Source of the DNA: Deltaproteobacteria bacterium
Lineage (GTDB): Bacteria; Desulfobacterota; Syntrophia; Syntrophales; JAFGIO01
Assembly (NCBI GenBank): GCA_016929555.1
Contig: JAFGIO010000092.1
Coordinates: 1-35,335 of the forward strand
DNA: 35,335 nucleotides
Direction of reading: 5' to 3'
Shown here: positions 17,867 through 25,659 of the stretch, in pieces
Numbering within the stretch: the first letter of the stretch is position 1
How the letters are laid out: every line of letters starts with the position of its first letter
Position numbers and translations under genes: made by a program
Notes under the pieces: generated by a model
Database searches by the model: none
What the model was told of the DNA's origin: nothing
Seen by the model: only the letters and a program-made list of their open reading frames with translations

Positions 17867-19399
17867 CTACCGATTCACCACCATCCGCATCTCAAACTCC
17901 ACCCGGTCTCCCTGCTTCATGATGTTGGTGGAATTGATCAGCACCGTCTTGAAATATTTGGATCGCTCTATTTCCCTCTTCAGGACCTCTACGGCATCGA
18001 AATTCTCGGTCTCGCCCTTCAGGCTGACCAGATCGTTCTCATAGTTGAAGGCCGTGATGAGGAGCGGCGATGATTTCGGCGCCAGCAGCGATAGGTCTCG
18101 AAGCATCTCCAGGACCGTGATCGACGTTACCCTGGTGCCGCGCCCCGCTGCAAGCTTTTGCATTTCGCCGATTTTCGCCTTTAGCTGCGAGACGGGATCG
18201 ACGATCCGGGTAATCTCCGGGCAGCACTGCTTGAAACTGGCCGAAATCTCCGCTTTTAGATTCGACAGGCGGGCGTGCGCAAGGCGATAATCCAGATAAG
18301 ATTCCAGGCCTGCCAGCACAATGGCCGCGGCCGCGACGGCGGCGACCCAGGGAAGCTTTTTGATCCACTCTCTCGATCCGCGCCTTTCTCTCAGGAGGGC
18401 GCCGCGGAAATCGAAACCGGCGGAACTTCGGTGCGGCCGCAATGCCAGGGCAAGGGCCTGGTTCATCACCGACGGCTGCCAGTCTTTCTTCACCGCCTCA
18501 TCGAAGATCACACCCGCCTCCGCGGCCAAGTCCGGGCATTCGACGGGCAGGCAGAGGTATTGTGCCAGGGCCTCTCGCAAGGGAGCACAGAAGGCGCCGC
18601 CACCGGTCAGGTAAACCGCCGGCGGCATTCTTTCCATGTCGCCATTCCACTGGAGATAATCGAACGTTCTTTTCAGTTCGGCAAAAAATTGCCGCCAGAA
18701 CGCCTGAACGCTTCCCAGAGCCTCTCCGAAGTCGCCAGCCTGCTTGCGTTTTTCTGCCTCCGCCTCATCGATGCGCAGCGCCTTCGCCAGGATTTTCGTC
18801 AGAGCGTCCGCGCCAAAGGCGAAATGCCTGACCTGTACGACCTGTCCCCCCCCAATGAAGATACCGATCGATCCCTTCGCCCCGATATCCAGCACGAGCC
18901 CCTCTCTCAGGGAATGCAGCGAAAGAAGCATCGCCGCCACCGGCAGGGCCTGTGCATCAAGGGACGAAAGGGTTCGCACGCCCTTTTCGACCAATGCTGC
19001 CCGTTCCCGTACGACGGTCTTGGGCGCGATGGCCGCCAGGATCTTCGATCCCTTGGGACCGGTCGAGGCAAGATGGCTGATGAAAACCTCATCGATGGGA
19101 AAGGGAATCAGGGGTTCCAGCTCGAAGGCCACGGTCTGGGCGATCCTTTTCGAATCCTGGAAGGGAAGATCAATACGTCGGAAGGAAACGTTCCGGGCGG
19201 CCAGAACGGTCGAGCAGGAGGATCCCGCAAATCTTTCGTCCGCAAAAAGCTTTTCAAGCGCCCCCGCTGCGCCGCCCTGTTCGTCTATAGGGATTTTCGC
19301 GGACGCCACGATTCGGCCGGCCCCCTGGAAACTACGCATGACGACAACCGCCTTCAGGGCGCTTTCCCCGATGTCGAGGCCTAAGATCCTTTCAGCCAT
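17867..19399 (-). CDS. gspL: Type II secretion protein GspL (PilM/PilN-like)
   Basis: A 510-residue bitopic protein that docks GspE to the membrane. The N-terminal cytoplasmic part is an actin-like PilM fold with ILGLDIGESALKAVVV at the start (phosphate-1 loop), LVLDIGAKGSIGIFIGGG (phosphate-2) and VYLTGGGAFCAPLREAL (adenosine motif). A membrane helix follows at ~347-367. The periplasmic C-terminus has a coiled coil and PilN/GspL-like ferredoxin fold. The intact actin-like motifs resemble PilM more than enteric GspL, which has degenerate ones; nucleotide binding is possible. The gene lies 20 bp after gspK and 2 bp before gspM. The ATG starts MAERILGLDIGE. Confidence 0.92.
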   Translation of the reverse strand: MAERILGLDIGESALKAVVVMRSFQGAGRIVASAKIPIDEQGGAAGALEKLFADERFAGSSCSTVLAARNVSFRRIDLPFQDSKRIAQTVAFELEPLIPFPIDEVFISHLASTGPKGSKILAAIAPKTVVRERAALVEKGVRTLSSLDAQALPVAAMLLSLHSLREGLVLDIGAKGSIGIFIGGGQVVQVRHFAFGADALTKILAKALRIDEAEAEKRKQAGDFGEALGSVQAFWRQFFAELKRTFDYLQWNGDMERMPPAVYLTGGGAFCAPLREALAQYLCLPVECPDLAAEAGVIFDEAVKKDWQPSVMNQALALALRPHRSSAGFDFRGALLRERRGSREWIKKLPWVAAVAAAAIVLAGLESYLDYRLAHARLSNLKAEISASFKQCCPEITRIVDPVSQLKAKIGEMQKLAAGRGTRVTSITVLEMLRDLSLLAPKSSPLLITAFNYENDLVSLKGETENFDAVEVLKREIERSKYFKTVLINSTNIMKQGDRVEFEMRMVVNR

Positions 19400-19419
19400 G
19401 GAACTATGTTACCTAATGC

Positions 19420-20394
19420 TTATTGAACCTTCCAACCGATAAGTTTCACCGTTTTCTTCGGCAGATCCCTCTTTACGACCCCCGAGACGCGCTCCCGCAT
19501 GCGTCCGAAATATCCCGTGGCCGTTATCCGGAAATAATCGCTGCTGGTGGTGATAAAGAGCGAGTTGATACCGACGGCGCCCATACCGGAAACCTGCCGA
19601 TACCATTGGGGATTGGAAAGATCCCTCCCGGGCTCCCGCCGGACGGCATCCATGTGTTCCGCCATCTCATCGGTTATTTCCGGTGCCAGTACCCTGAGGA
19701 TCTGCCGGGGTGCCGTGTTGATATTGATCTTCCCGTCGCCGTAAAGGGTCAACAAATGCCTCAGCCCCGGCGATTCCTCCGTACCATAATACATCTGTTC
19801 CGTCACGCCTTTTATCATCAGAAGCTCATCCAGGCTGTCCAGCGGACCGTTCTTCGCGTCGTAGGAAATCGGCAGGCTTCGATAATGGTCATTTTCCGCC
19901 CCGGCGCCCGTCACATCGCTGTCCGTATCCATCCAGTCCTTCATGGCATTCACGACCGCCTCGGCCTGTTCGGGCCCGAGACTGAAAGGGGGTTCCTTCA
20001 ACAGGCGGATCAGCATGTCCCGGATGAACTGATTGACGGCAGTCCCCTGAACGAGCCGGTTGATGGGAATTTTCCCCGACTCGTCCTCGACGGAGACCTC
20101 GAAGCCCCCATCAGAAAAGAGTTCCTTTGATTCATCGGAAATCGCACTCGAATCCGCCCACGCATCAGTAAGGGTATCCTGGACGGTTTCATCATCGAGG
20201 AGCCGGACGACGCCAAAGTTGAAACCCGATTTGGCGATGTAGGTCAATCGGATACCGTCGCTGAAATTGGCGGCCTCGTAAAGGTCGGATCGGGTTCCGT
20301 AATTCAGCTGGACCGTCAACGCAACGAGGATGCTGACGACGAGCAGGACCACGATCAGCGCGATGCCGCGCTGTCCCTTGTCAGGCGCCTTCAC
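19420..20394 (-). CDS. gspK: Type II secretion minor pseudopilin GspK
   Basis: A 324-residue minor pseudopilin, the tip protein with GspI and GspJ. The class III leader MKAPDKGQRG is followed by IALIVVLLVVSILVALT and, as usual for GspK, lacks the Glu at mature position 5. The large globular part holds a SAM-like helix-hairpin segment (GKININTAPRQILRVLAPEI) and a C-terminal pilin-like strand region (YFRITATGYFGRMRERV). The start is a GTG at 20394 with GGGAGG just before it, overlapping the gspJ end by 14 bp. Prepilin peptidase (gspO) needed for processing is not in the window. The family match is clear. Confidence 0.93.
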   Translation of the reverse strand: MKAPDKGQRGIALIVVLLVVSILVALTVQLNYGTRSDLYEAANFSDGIRLTYIAKSGFNFGVVRLLDDETVQDTLTDAWADSSAISDESKELFSDGGFEVSVEDESGKIPINRLVQGTAVNQFIRDMLIRLLKEPPFSLGPEQAEAVVNAMKDWMDTDSDVTGAGAENDHYRSLPISYDAKNGPLDSLDELLMIKGVTEQMYYGTEESPGLRHLLTLYGDGKININTAPRQILRVLAPEITDEMAEHMDAVRREPGRDLSNPQWYRQVSGMGAVGINSLFITTSSDYFRITATGYFGRMRERVSGVVKRDLPKKTVKLIGWKVQ

Positions 20395-21106
20395 GCCCCA
20401 CCTCCCCCGAAGAAAGATAGATGCGGGTCGAAAAGGGAAAAGGGGCTTCGGGATTCTCCGGATTGATGAGTTTCAAGTCGATCCGGACCACAGCCGGGGC
20501 CTTCTTCTTTTGAGAGGGCGTTTCGGAGACGGAATCCCAGCGTTCATACTCCTGCCCCTGTGCGTCGTAGAAAACGTACCGGAGGGATTGAATCCTCTCG
20601 CAAAGGACGTAGCCGCCCGCTTGATCCTCTACGGCCTGTTCCGCCTCCCTGCCGCCCTGGATGTCATCGACGCGCCAGAGGACATATCCTTCCTCGTGCG
20701 GGTCCTTCCGGATGTCATAGGTGACGATCCCCACACCCGTACCAGCCTCGTTGCCGCGGAAGGCCAGATGCGCATCCGATCGGAAAGTGAGCCGGAGGAA
20801 CGGCTCGCCTGCCAGATCCAGAACTTCGGACCGGAATTCATAGCCTCCGTTATAGGGACTCAGGGCTCCCAGATCTCGGATCATCCGGCTCATGGCGCTT
20901 CGGGCCATGCTGTAGACCTCACTATCGTAATCGAATCCCCGGACGATCCGCAGCGTACCGGTATAAGCGGCATAGATCGTCGAAAGGACCACCGCCAGGA
21001 TAAAGATTGCGATGAGGATTTCTATGAGGGTGAAACCCCGGTGCCTTTCCCGGACGCCTCCCCCGCTATTCCCGGCCTTTCTCCCTTTCACTTTTCCGAT
21101 CGTCAT
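20381..21106 (-). CDS. gspJ: Type II secretion minor pseudopilin GspJ
   Basis: A 241-residue minor pseudopilin. After a basic leader, the class III signal HRG^FTLIEILIAIFILAVVLS shows the cleavage Gly, Phe+1 and Glu+5. The pseudopilin body contains a YSMARSAMSRMIRDLGALSP helix and a C-terminal beta region. The start is uncertain. The ATG at 21106 has only a weak ribosome site and gives a long leader (~23 residues). A TTG at 21139 would overlap the gspI stop (TTGA), and a GTG exists shortly after the ATG. It lies between gspI and gspK, overlapping gspK by 14 bp. Confidence 0.9.
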   Translation of the reverse strand: MTIGKVKGRKAGNSGGGVRERHRGFTLIEILIAIFILAVVLSTIYAAYTGTLRIVRGFDYDSEVYSMARSAMSRMIRDLGALSPYNGGYEFRSEVLDLAGEPFLRLTFRSDAHLAFRGNEAGTGVGIVTYDIRKDPHEEGYVLWRVDDIQGGREAEQAVEDQAGGYVLCERIQSLRYVFYDAQGQEYERWDSVSETPSQKKKAPAVVRIDLKLINPENPEAPFPFSTRIYLSSGEVGREGA

Positions 21107-21135
21107 GATCGTCAAAGGATATAAGATACTGCAAT

Positions 21136-21510
21136 TCAATTCGTTTTCAGCCTATAGAGCACCAGTTGGTAGGTATTGTTTTTCACCAGCAGTTCATGGA
21201 CAACCCGTACCTCGATCCGCTTCATGGATTCCAAATCCGTATCGACAATATCCACCCGCCAGATGTAATCGGGATAATCCTCTCCAAAATCGCCGGTTCC
21301 CGAGCTGAGACCGGCCATGTCGGCCGCTTCCATCTCCGCCATCTTTCCCTGGGCAAGAAGCGCCGCCGTTGTCAGAAACCTGGCATTGCCCGCCATGGAA
21401 ATGCTTTGAGACTGGGATTGAAAAACGGCGACCAGGGCAATGGCCAGAATCGCCACGGCGATCATGACCTCCAGCAATGTAAAGCCTCGATCCGTCCTTC
21501 CCTTACCCAT
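21136..21510 (-). CDS. gspI: Type II secretion minor pseudopilin GspI
   Basis: A 124-residue minor pseudopilin that initiates the pseudopilus tip. Leader MGKGRTDRG is followed by FTLLEVMIAVAILAIALVAV, with Glu at +5 and a long hydrophobic helix. The globular part is small and fits GspI length and the WRVDIVDTDLESMKRIEVRV strand pattern. The ATG at 21510 is chosen because it gives a normal short leader and has GGGG seven bases upstream. A GTG at 21543 overlapping the gspH stop (GTGA) is an alternative and would couple translation. Confidence 0.92.
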   Translation of the reverse strand: MGKGRTDRGFTLLEVMIAVAILAIALVAVFQSQSQSISMAGNARFLTTAALLAQGKMAEMEAADMAGLSSGTGDFGEDYPDYIWRVDIVDTDLESMKRIEVRVVHELLVKNNTYQLVLYRLKTN

Positions 21511-21539
21511 AATGAAACCCCGAATACCCGGCTTGAATG

Positions 21540-22097
21540 TCACATTTCTTCCAGGGACTGTTCGTAATCCACGTAACCTTCGAGGACCTTGACCGTGCTC
21601 AAAAAGGGTTCAAGGACAAGGGTAAGCCGCCGTTCTCCCCAGGCCAAATGGATCAGGGCGGGCTGAACATAACCCTGTTTGAAGAAGGTGATCGTCCCCT
21701 CGTCCTCCTCCTGCCTCTCACGACCGACCAAATGGATGTCCTGTACCCGCACCCCTTCCGGCAAGGACTTGGCGTAGTGCCGCCGTTCATCTCTCTTTTC
21801 AGGGGTCATATCGGCGGTGTAGGTCCAGTAGCTGTTGCGGCTGAAATCGAAAAGCAGGACGTAATCGACCTGTTCCCGTACGGCCTCGCTCCGCAGCTCT
21901 CTGACCGCGCCGACAAGCTGCCTGGATGCCGACTTGAGGCTGTCGTCGAGGAGGGTGTCCCTAAGCGCCGGCAGGCCGAGGTAGAGGACGATGCCGATCA
22001 GGACCGTAACGACAATGAGCTCTATGAGGGTGTAGCCGCTGTTATTCAAGCTCCCAACTGTTGATGTCCCTGTTTTTTTCTTCACCGCCCACTTCAC
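21540..22097 (-). CDS. gspH: Type II secretion minor pseudopilin GspH
   Basis: A 185-residue minor pseudopilin. The class III signal NNSG^YTLIELIVVTVLIGIVLY has Tyr instead of Phe at +1 and Glu at +5, and the body has the GspH/FimT-type pattern (LRSEAVREQVDYVLLFDFS). Start choice is open: the GTG at 22097 (GGGGGC upstream) gives a 20-residue leader and a 56-bp overlap with gspG; a GTG at 22085 is nearly as good. It ends overlapping the possible GTG start of gspI. Confidence 0.88.
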   Translation of the reverse strand: MKWAVKKKTGTSTVGSLNNSGYTLIELIVVTVLIGIVLYLGLPALRDTLLDDSLKSASRQLVGAVRELRSEAVREQVDYVLLFDFSRNSYWTYTADMTPEKRDERRHYAKSLPEGVRVQDIHLVGRERQEEDEGTITFFKQGYVQPALIHLAWGERRLTLVLEPFLSTVKVLEGYVDYEQSLEEM

Positions 22098-22482
22098 CGT
22101 CAGCCCCCATGGAACTTAGATCGAAATCACCGTGCGCGCCCGGCGAGAGATAGATGAAGTCGTTTCCCCAGGGATCTTTGGGCACCCTCGAGCGTTCGAG
22201 ATACCCTCCCGTGCGCCAGTTCCTGGCGGGCTGTCCGACCGAGGGCGCCTCGACGAGGGCTTGAAGGCCCTGTTCGGTCGTCGGATAGGTGCCGCTATCG
22301 AGCTTGTATAGTTTCAGGGCCGTTTCGAGACTTTCGATCTGCATCTTCGCCTTCGCTATCCGGGCTTCGTCCGGCCGCCCCATCACCCGCGGTATGATCA
22401 GGCCTGCCAGTATTCCGAGAATCACGATGACCACCATCAGTTCGATCAGCGTAAAACCCCGATCATCTGCCTTTCGTCTCAT
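22042..22482 (-). CDS. gspG: Type II secretion major pseudopilin GspG
   Basis: A 146-residue major pseudopilin that builds the T2SS filament. Leader MRRKADDRG is cleaved before FTLIELMVVIVILGILAGLI (Phe+1, Glu+5). The conserved YKLDSGTYPTTEQGLQALV segment and the calcium-site region (DPWGNDFIYLSPG, DFDLSSMGADGEVGG) are intact, so calcium-stabilised folding is expected. ATG at 22482 with AAGGAGC upstream. It lies 10 bp after gspF. Confidence 0.96.
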   Translation of the reverse strand: MRRKADDRGFTLIELMVVIVILGILAGLIIPRVMGRPDEARIAKAKMQIESLETALKLYKLDSGTYPTTEQGLQALVEAPSVGQPARNWRTGGYLERSRVPKDPWGNDFIYLSPGAHGDFDLSSMGADGEVGGEEKNRDINSWELE

Positions 22483-22492
22483 CCTAAGCTCC

Positions 22493-23722
22493 TTATCGTA
22501 CCAACTGATTCATCTCAAAGATGGGCAGCAGAATGGAAACAACGATGAAGCCCACCACGAGTCCCATGGTCAGCACCATGACGGGTTCCAGCAGCGACAT
22601 CATGATGAGGATGCTTGCCTCCACTTCCTTTTCGAAGGCATCGGCAATGCGGAAGAGCATCGTCTCAATGGTTCCGCTCTGCTCTCCGACGGATATCAAT
22701 TCAATGGCCATGGGAGGGAAAAGACCGTTTTCAGCCAGGGTTGCAGCGAGCCCCTGGCCTTCCTCCACGGCTTTGCCGGCGCTTTGGAGCTCATCGGCGA
22801 TGAGCCTGTTGTTCATGATGTTCCGGACGATCTCCAGGGCCCCCAAGAGAGGCACGCCGCTTTGCAGAAGCGTCCCCAAGGTGCGGCTGAACCTGGCGAC
22901 GGCCACCTTCTGGCTCACAGGCCCGAAGAGAGGTGCCTTGAGTTTCATGCCGTCAAAGATATACCGCCCCCGGTCGGTTTTCGTTACGGCGTAGCGCAGA
23001 CCGAAGATCAGACCGAACAGCAGCAGAAGGCAAACCCACCAAAAAGTCTTGAGAAACCCGCTCACGGCGATCAGAAAGATCGTAATGCCGGGCAGGTTCT
23101 GATGCATCTCGCCGAAGATCCGGGTAATGTTCGGAACGACGAAGGCTACCAGAAAAAAAAGTACGACGCTTCCGACGAGAAACATCAGCAAGGGATAGGC
23201 CAGGGCGGCACGGATTTTCATCCTCAAGGCCTGCTGGTTTTCGAAGAAGTCGGCCAGCCTCTCCAGGATGAGATCCAGGGTGCCCGAGGCCTCGCCCGCA
23301 CGAACCATGTTGATGTAAAAGGGAGAAAATATTCCCGGGAAATGGGAAAGGCTTCCCGTGAGGCTGTTGCCTTCATTCACCTCTTCCCTGATCTGAACCA
23401 GCGTTTTTTTGAGCTGGGGATGTCGTGTCTGCGCCACCAGCACCGTCAGGGAAGGGACAAGGGGCAAACCGGCCTTCAGCAGGGTAGCCAACTGCCGGGT
23501 CATGACGGCGATTTCTGCCAAGCCCGCCTTTTTGAAGAGACTTCCGCCGGTTGCTTCGGCCCCCGTCTGGGCCTTCCCTTCCGAGAAGGTCTCCTTCATG
23601 TCCGTTGGAAAGACACTCATTTCCCGAAGTTTCTGTCTCGCCGCAGCCATGCCCGCTGCATCGACAATCCCCTTTTGCCTGCGGCCCTTCTCATCCAGGG
23701 CTGTGTATTCATAAACCGGCAT
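22493..23722 (-). CDS. gspF: Type II secretion platform protein GspF
   Basis: A 409-residue polytopic inner-membrane protein of the assembly platform. It starts MPVYEYTALDEKGRRQKG, the standard GspF start. It has two repeated cytoplasmic T2SSF domains (TRQLATLLKAGLPLVPSL near residue 75; FSRTLGTLLQSGVPLLGALE near 275) and three membrane segments (~165-195, ~220-245, ~375-400). The frame is open upstream to 24118, but the ATG at 23722 follows GAGAGGG at 8 bases and matches the family start. It is the first gene of the operon; the usual order E-F is broken because gspE is at the far end. Confidence 0.96.
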   Translation of the reverse strand: MPVYEYTALDEKGRRQKGIVDAAGMAAARQKLREMSVFPTDMKETFSEGKAQTGAEATGGSLFKKAGLAEIAVMTRQLATLLKAGLPLVPSLTVLVAQTRHPQLKKTLVQIREEVNEGNSLTGSLSHFPGIFSPFYINMVRAGEASGTLDLILERLADFFENQQALRMKIRAALAYPLLMFLVGSVVLFFLVAFVVPNITRIFGEMHQNLPGITIFLIAVSGFLKTFWWVCLLLLFGLIFGLRYAVTKTDRGRYIFDGMKLKAPLFGPVSQKVAVARFSRTLGTLLQSGVPLLGALEIVRNIMNNRLIADELQSAGKAVEEGQGLAATLAENGLFPPMAIELISVGEQSGTIETMLFRIADAFEKEVEASILIMMSLLEPVMVLTMGLVVGFIVVSILLPIFEMNQLVR

Positions 23723-24102
23723 GGATTGAACCCTCTCCCTTTCTTCGAATTTTCCTACCATCTCCACGCCGAAAAATCCAGCCGCAAAGTGTCGCTGCCC
23801 GGCCGGCACAACCGTCCCGCCGATCGCCGTATCCAGTGACGCTCTTCGACCGGCATTATCCCTGAAGGACTTTATCTTTGATACAAAACCATGAATTTTC
23901 TTGCCATCGATAAAATAATCCTGTATTGATTTTAGCGCATTACAACATTTCATCCCCGGGATGTCAAAACAGCGCTTCAGGGAACCGCCTTGGGCAGGAA
24001 CATGATCACCCGCCTCTAAAATAAGGTTCAGGAAGGTTTGCCATGGTTCTTCAGGATCATTCGCAGGCTTGAGAACAGAACACAAGGGCAGGAACGGGAG
24101 GC
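23723..24102. other. Intergenic region between gspF and the RelA/SpoT-like gene
   Basis: This 380-bp spacer separates divergent genes. It carries the gsp operon promoter (23939-23967, - strand), giving gspF a ~210-nt leader. I searched that leader by eye for a cyclic-di-GMP (GEMM) fold or other riboswitch core and saw none. An open frame continues through it in the gspF phase but has no start with better support. No promoter is clear for the + strand gene at 24103. Confidence 0.5.
23939..23967 (-). promoter_or_regulatory. Sigma-70-type promoter of the T2SS operon
   Basis: Read on the - strand: TTGACA (23967-23962), a 17-bp spacer and TGTAAT (23944-23939). Predicted transcription start is near 23932, about 210 nt before the gspF start codon. 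Confidence 0.65.
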
Positions 24103-25290
24103 ATGTATCTAACTTCATTCATACATCGGGATCCTTTGTTTGAAATTGCCGAGCGCTGGTTCCGCAGTTGTCCCGAGCCGGGCGATTGCCGGTCCCTCAC
24201 CGAGATTCTGATCTGTGACGGCTTCGTCATCAACGAAACCTTGGAAGTGCTGACGAAATGTCTGCTCGACATGACGCACCGTTGTCCCTATCATCGGAAG
24301 GAAATCCGGACCAAGGGGGAATTGCGCGACCTTATCTGTAACGGACATCGCGATGAACAGCCGCGGGTGGCTGAACTCGTGAAACGCTACAGGGAAAATC
24401 CCGACTACTATTACCGGGAAGCCCCCATCAATGCCGTGGTTTATCTCGACGACCAGGATCAATTGCTGGGATCGTTCAGAATAAAACGTCCCAAGAGAAT
24501 CGCAGAGAAGGCAAACCGAAAAATCGCGGAGTGGATCTTCGAAAAAGTCATTGAACGGGCACGGGAGATGGCCCGCCAGAGGGCGCAGCTCTCCGGCGTT
24601 CCTTTGAACGGTTTCGTGACCCCTGCCGATGAAATGATCCGGGAATTCATCCGCGCGGAAGAGGACATCGCCGCAGGATTCAGAGACGGCGACATCCGGT
24701 TCGACAAAGAAGCTTCGGCAATCCATGACGTGGCCGCGATAAAGATCGTGGCATCCTCCGACGACCTGTGGCGTCTTGAGAACATATTGCAAAAGACCGA
24801 TGACATCCGGGTTGTCGAAAAGCAGGAATTCAGCGGCAACTACCGGGCCATAAGCCTGATCATCGAGGTTTTCTGGAACGGCGAATATATATGCCGGCAA
24901 TACCGCGAAAACAGGGTCTGGAAAAGGTATCTCGATCGCGGCATTCCCGAAGCCGATCTCGAAAGGGGTTTGGAGGTCTCCTTTGCCGATGCCGAGCCGA
25001 AGATGAATGTCGAGCTGATCCTTTCGACCTATCCCGACATGGTGGAATCCGAACTCGGCAGAAGCATCCATGAAGAGAGGATCATCGCCCAGAGAGATAA
25101 CAGGAAATACAAGGGCTATATTCCCATGAACATCGAGTTCCTTGTCGAATCCCTTTTCGCCGTCGGATTCAGCCCCAGGATCGATGTCGACCAGGTGCCG
25201 ATCAAATTGTGGGGAAGGTACCTGCCCGAAACGCTGAGCTCTTATATCCGACGACTGCACAACCTGCCCGAATACGATCTCATCCAGTAA
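24103..25290 (+). CDS. Divergent RelA/SpoT-like nucleotidyltransferase domain protein
   Basis: A 395-residue soluble protein. Residues ~195-330 can be laid on the RelA/SpoT synthetase fold. IHDVAAIKIVASSDDLWRLE fits the strand-helix with the metal-binding Asp (D209). FSGNYRAISLIIEVF fits the GYQSLH region with the base-stacking Tyr (Y247). NVELILSTYPDMVESELGRS fits the EIQIRT-type motif with its Glu (E304), followed by a RSIHEERI helix. The basic RPK...YSIxxK segment of true synthetases is not evident and no HD hydrolase domain is present, so (p)ppGpp synthesis is unproven. The N-terminal ~190 residues are unrecognised. GGGAGG lies one base before the ATG, with AGGA further up. A long frame exists on the other strand, but it has no motifs or ribosome site. 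Confidence 0.6.
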   Translation: MYLTSFIHRDPLFEIAERWFRSCPEPGDCRSLTEILICDGFVINETLEVLTKCLLDMTHRCPYHRKEIRTKGELRDLICNGHRDEQPRVAELVKRYRENPDYYYREAPINAVVYLDDQDQLLGSFRIKRPKRIAEKANRKIAEWIFEKVIERAREMARQRAQLSGVPLNGFVTPADEMIREFIRAEEDIAAGFRDGDIRFDKEASAIHDVAAIKIVASSDDLWRLENILQKTDDIRVVEKQEFSGNYRAISLIIEVFWNGEYICRQYRENRVWKRYLDRGIPEADLERGLEVSFADAEPKMNVELILSTYPDMVESELGRSIHEERIIAQRDNRKYKGYIPMNIEFLVESLFAVGFSPRIDVDQVPIKLWGRYLPETLSSYIRRLHNLPEYDLIQ

Positions 25291-25305
25291 TCGGCAACCA
25301 TCATC

Positions 25306-25353
25306 AACCGGACAGATTGTGCGCTGCAAAACCGGACATATCATGCGCTACTA
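25306..25353. repeat. Two 24-bp imperfect tandem repeats
   Basis: AACCGGACAGATTGTGCGCT (25306-25325) is repeated as AACCGGACATATCATGCGCT (25330-25349) with a 24-bp period; about 19 of 24 positions match. Repeated CCGGACA blocks occur at the ends of some IS21-type elements, but there is no transposase here. They could be an element end remnant or a regulator site just upstream of the promoter at 25373. Confidence 0.5.
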
Positions 25354-25372
25354 ACACACATGCCTTTCGCCA

Positions 25373-25401
25373 TTGACAGACAAAGACCTCCTTCGTATAT
25401 T
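25373..25401 (+). promoter_or_regulatory. Strong sigma-70-type promoter
   Basis: TTGACA at 25373-25378, a 17-bp spacer and TATATT at 25396-25401. It would transcribe the small ORF at 25465 and probably the AmmeMemoRadiSam cluster beginning at 25660. Confidence 0.72.
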
Positions 25402-25464
25402 ACCTTTGAAAACTGTTGCGAACAGGACCATTATGAAAGAAGCAGCAGAATACCGACGGAAACA

Positions 25465-25614
25465 ATGAAGGTCCGCAACCTGATGAGGCCGATTGTTGAA
25501 TTTTCGAGCAGAACCTCCCCTGCGACATTTTCGGAAATTGTCCTGGTGCCGCTCTTTTCCGATGTTTACAGAAACATTGCCCAGACCTTCTACGAGCGCT
25601 GTTTGCCGGAATAA
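25465..25614 (+). pseudogene. Small ORF resembling a truncated CBS domain
   Basis: A 49-residue frame starting MKVRNLMRPIVEFSSRTSPA. This resembles the first strand and loop of a CBS domain (MKVRDLMxP... then xATxxEAV), here with SPATFSEIVLV. After about residue 30 the likeness ends and the frame stops, so only a fraction of one CBS motif is present; functional proteins need a pair. GACGGA lies before the ATG, and it starts ~57 nt after the predicted transcription start. It is probably a decayed gene or a short leader ORF. The CBS likeness is by eye only. Confidence 0.35.
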
Positions 25615-25659
25615 GACCCTTTTCGGAGGGTATTACTGACAGGGAACCAAAAGGCAGAG

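Larger units (their letters stand above)
25291..25659. other. Intergenic region upstream of the AmmeMemoRadiSam cluster
   Basis: A 369-bp spacer containing two 24-bp tandem repeats (25306-25353), a near-consensus promoter (25373-25401) and a small ORF (25465-25614). It is more A/T-rich than the flanking genes. Confidence 0.6.

Noticed and set aside
23723-23938. Cyclic-di-GMP riboswitch in the gspF leader
   Set aside because: I looked for the GEMM core and tetraloop-receptor pattern by eye and did not find it; a covariance search (Infernal with the GEMM models) would settle it.
24115-25344. A 409-codon - strand frame opposite the RelA/SpoT-like gene
   Set aside because: No motif or good start. 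The + strand frame has motif-like conserved residues and a ribosome site.
25306-25353. Intact IS21-type insertion sequence
   Set aside because: Only repeat-like ends are present; no istA/istB or any transposase frame in the window.
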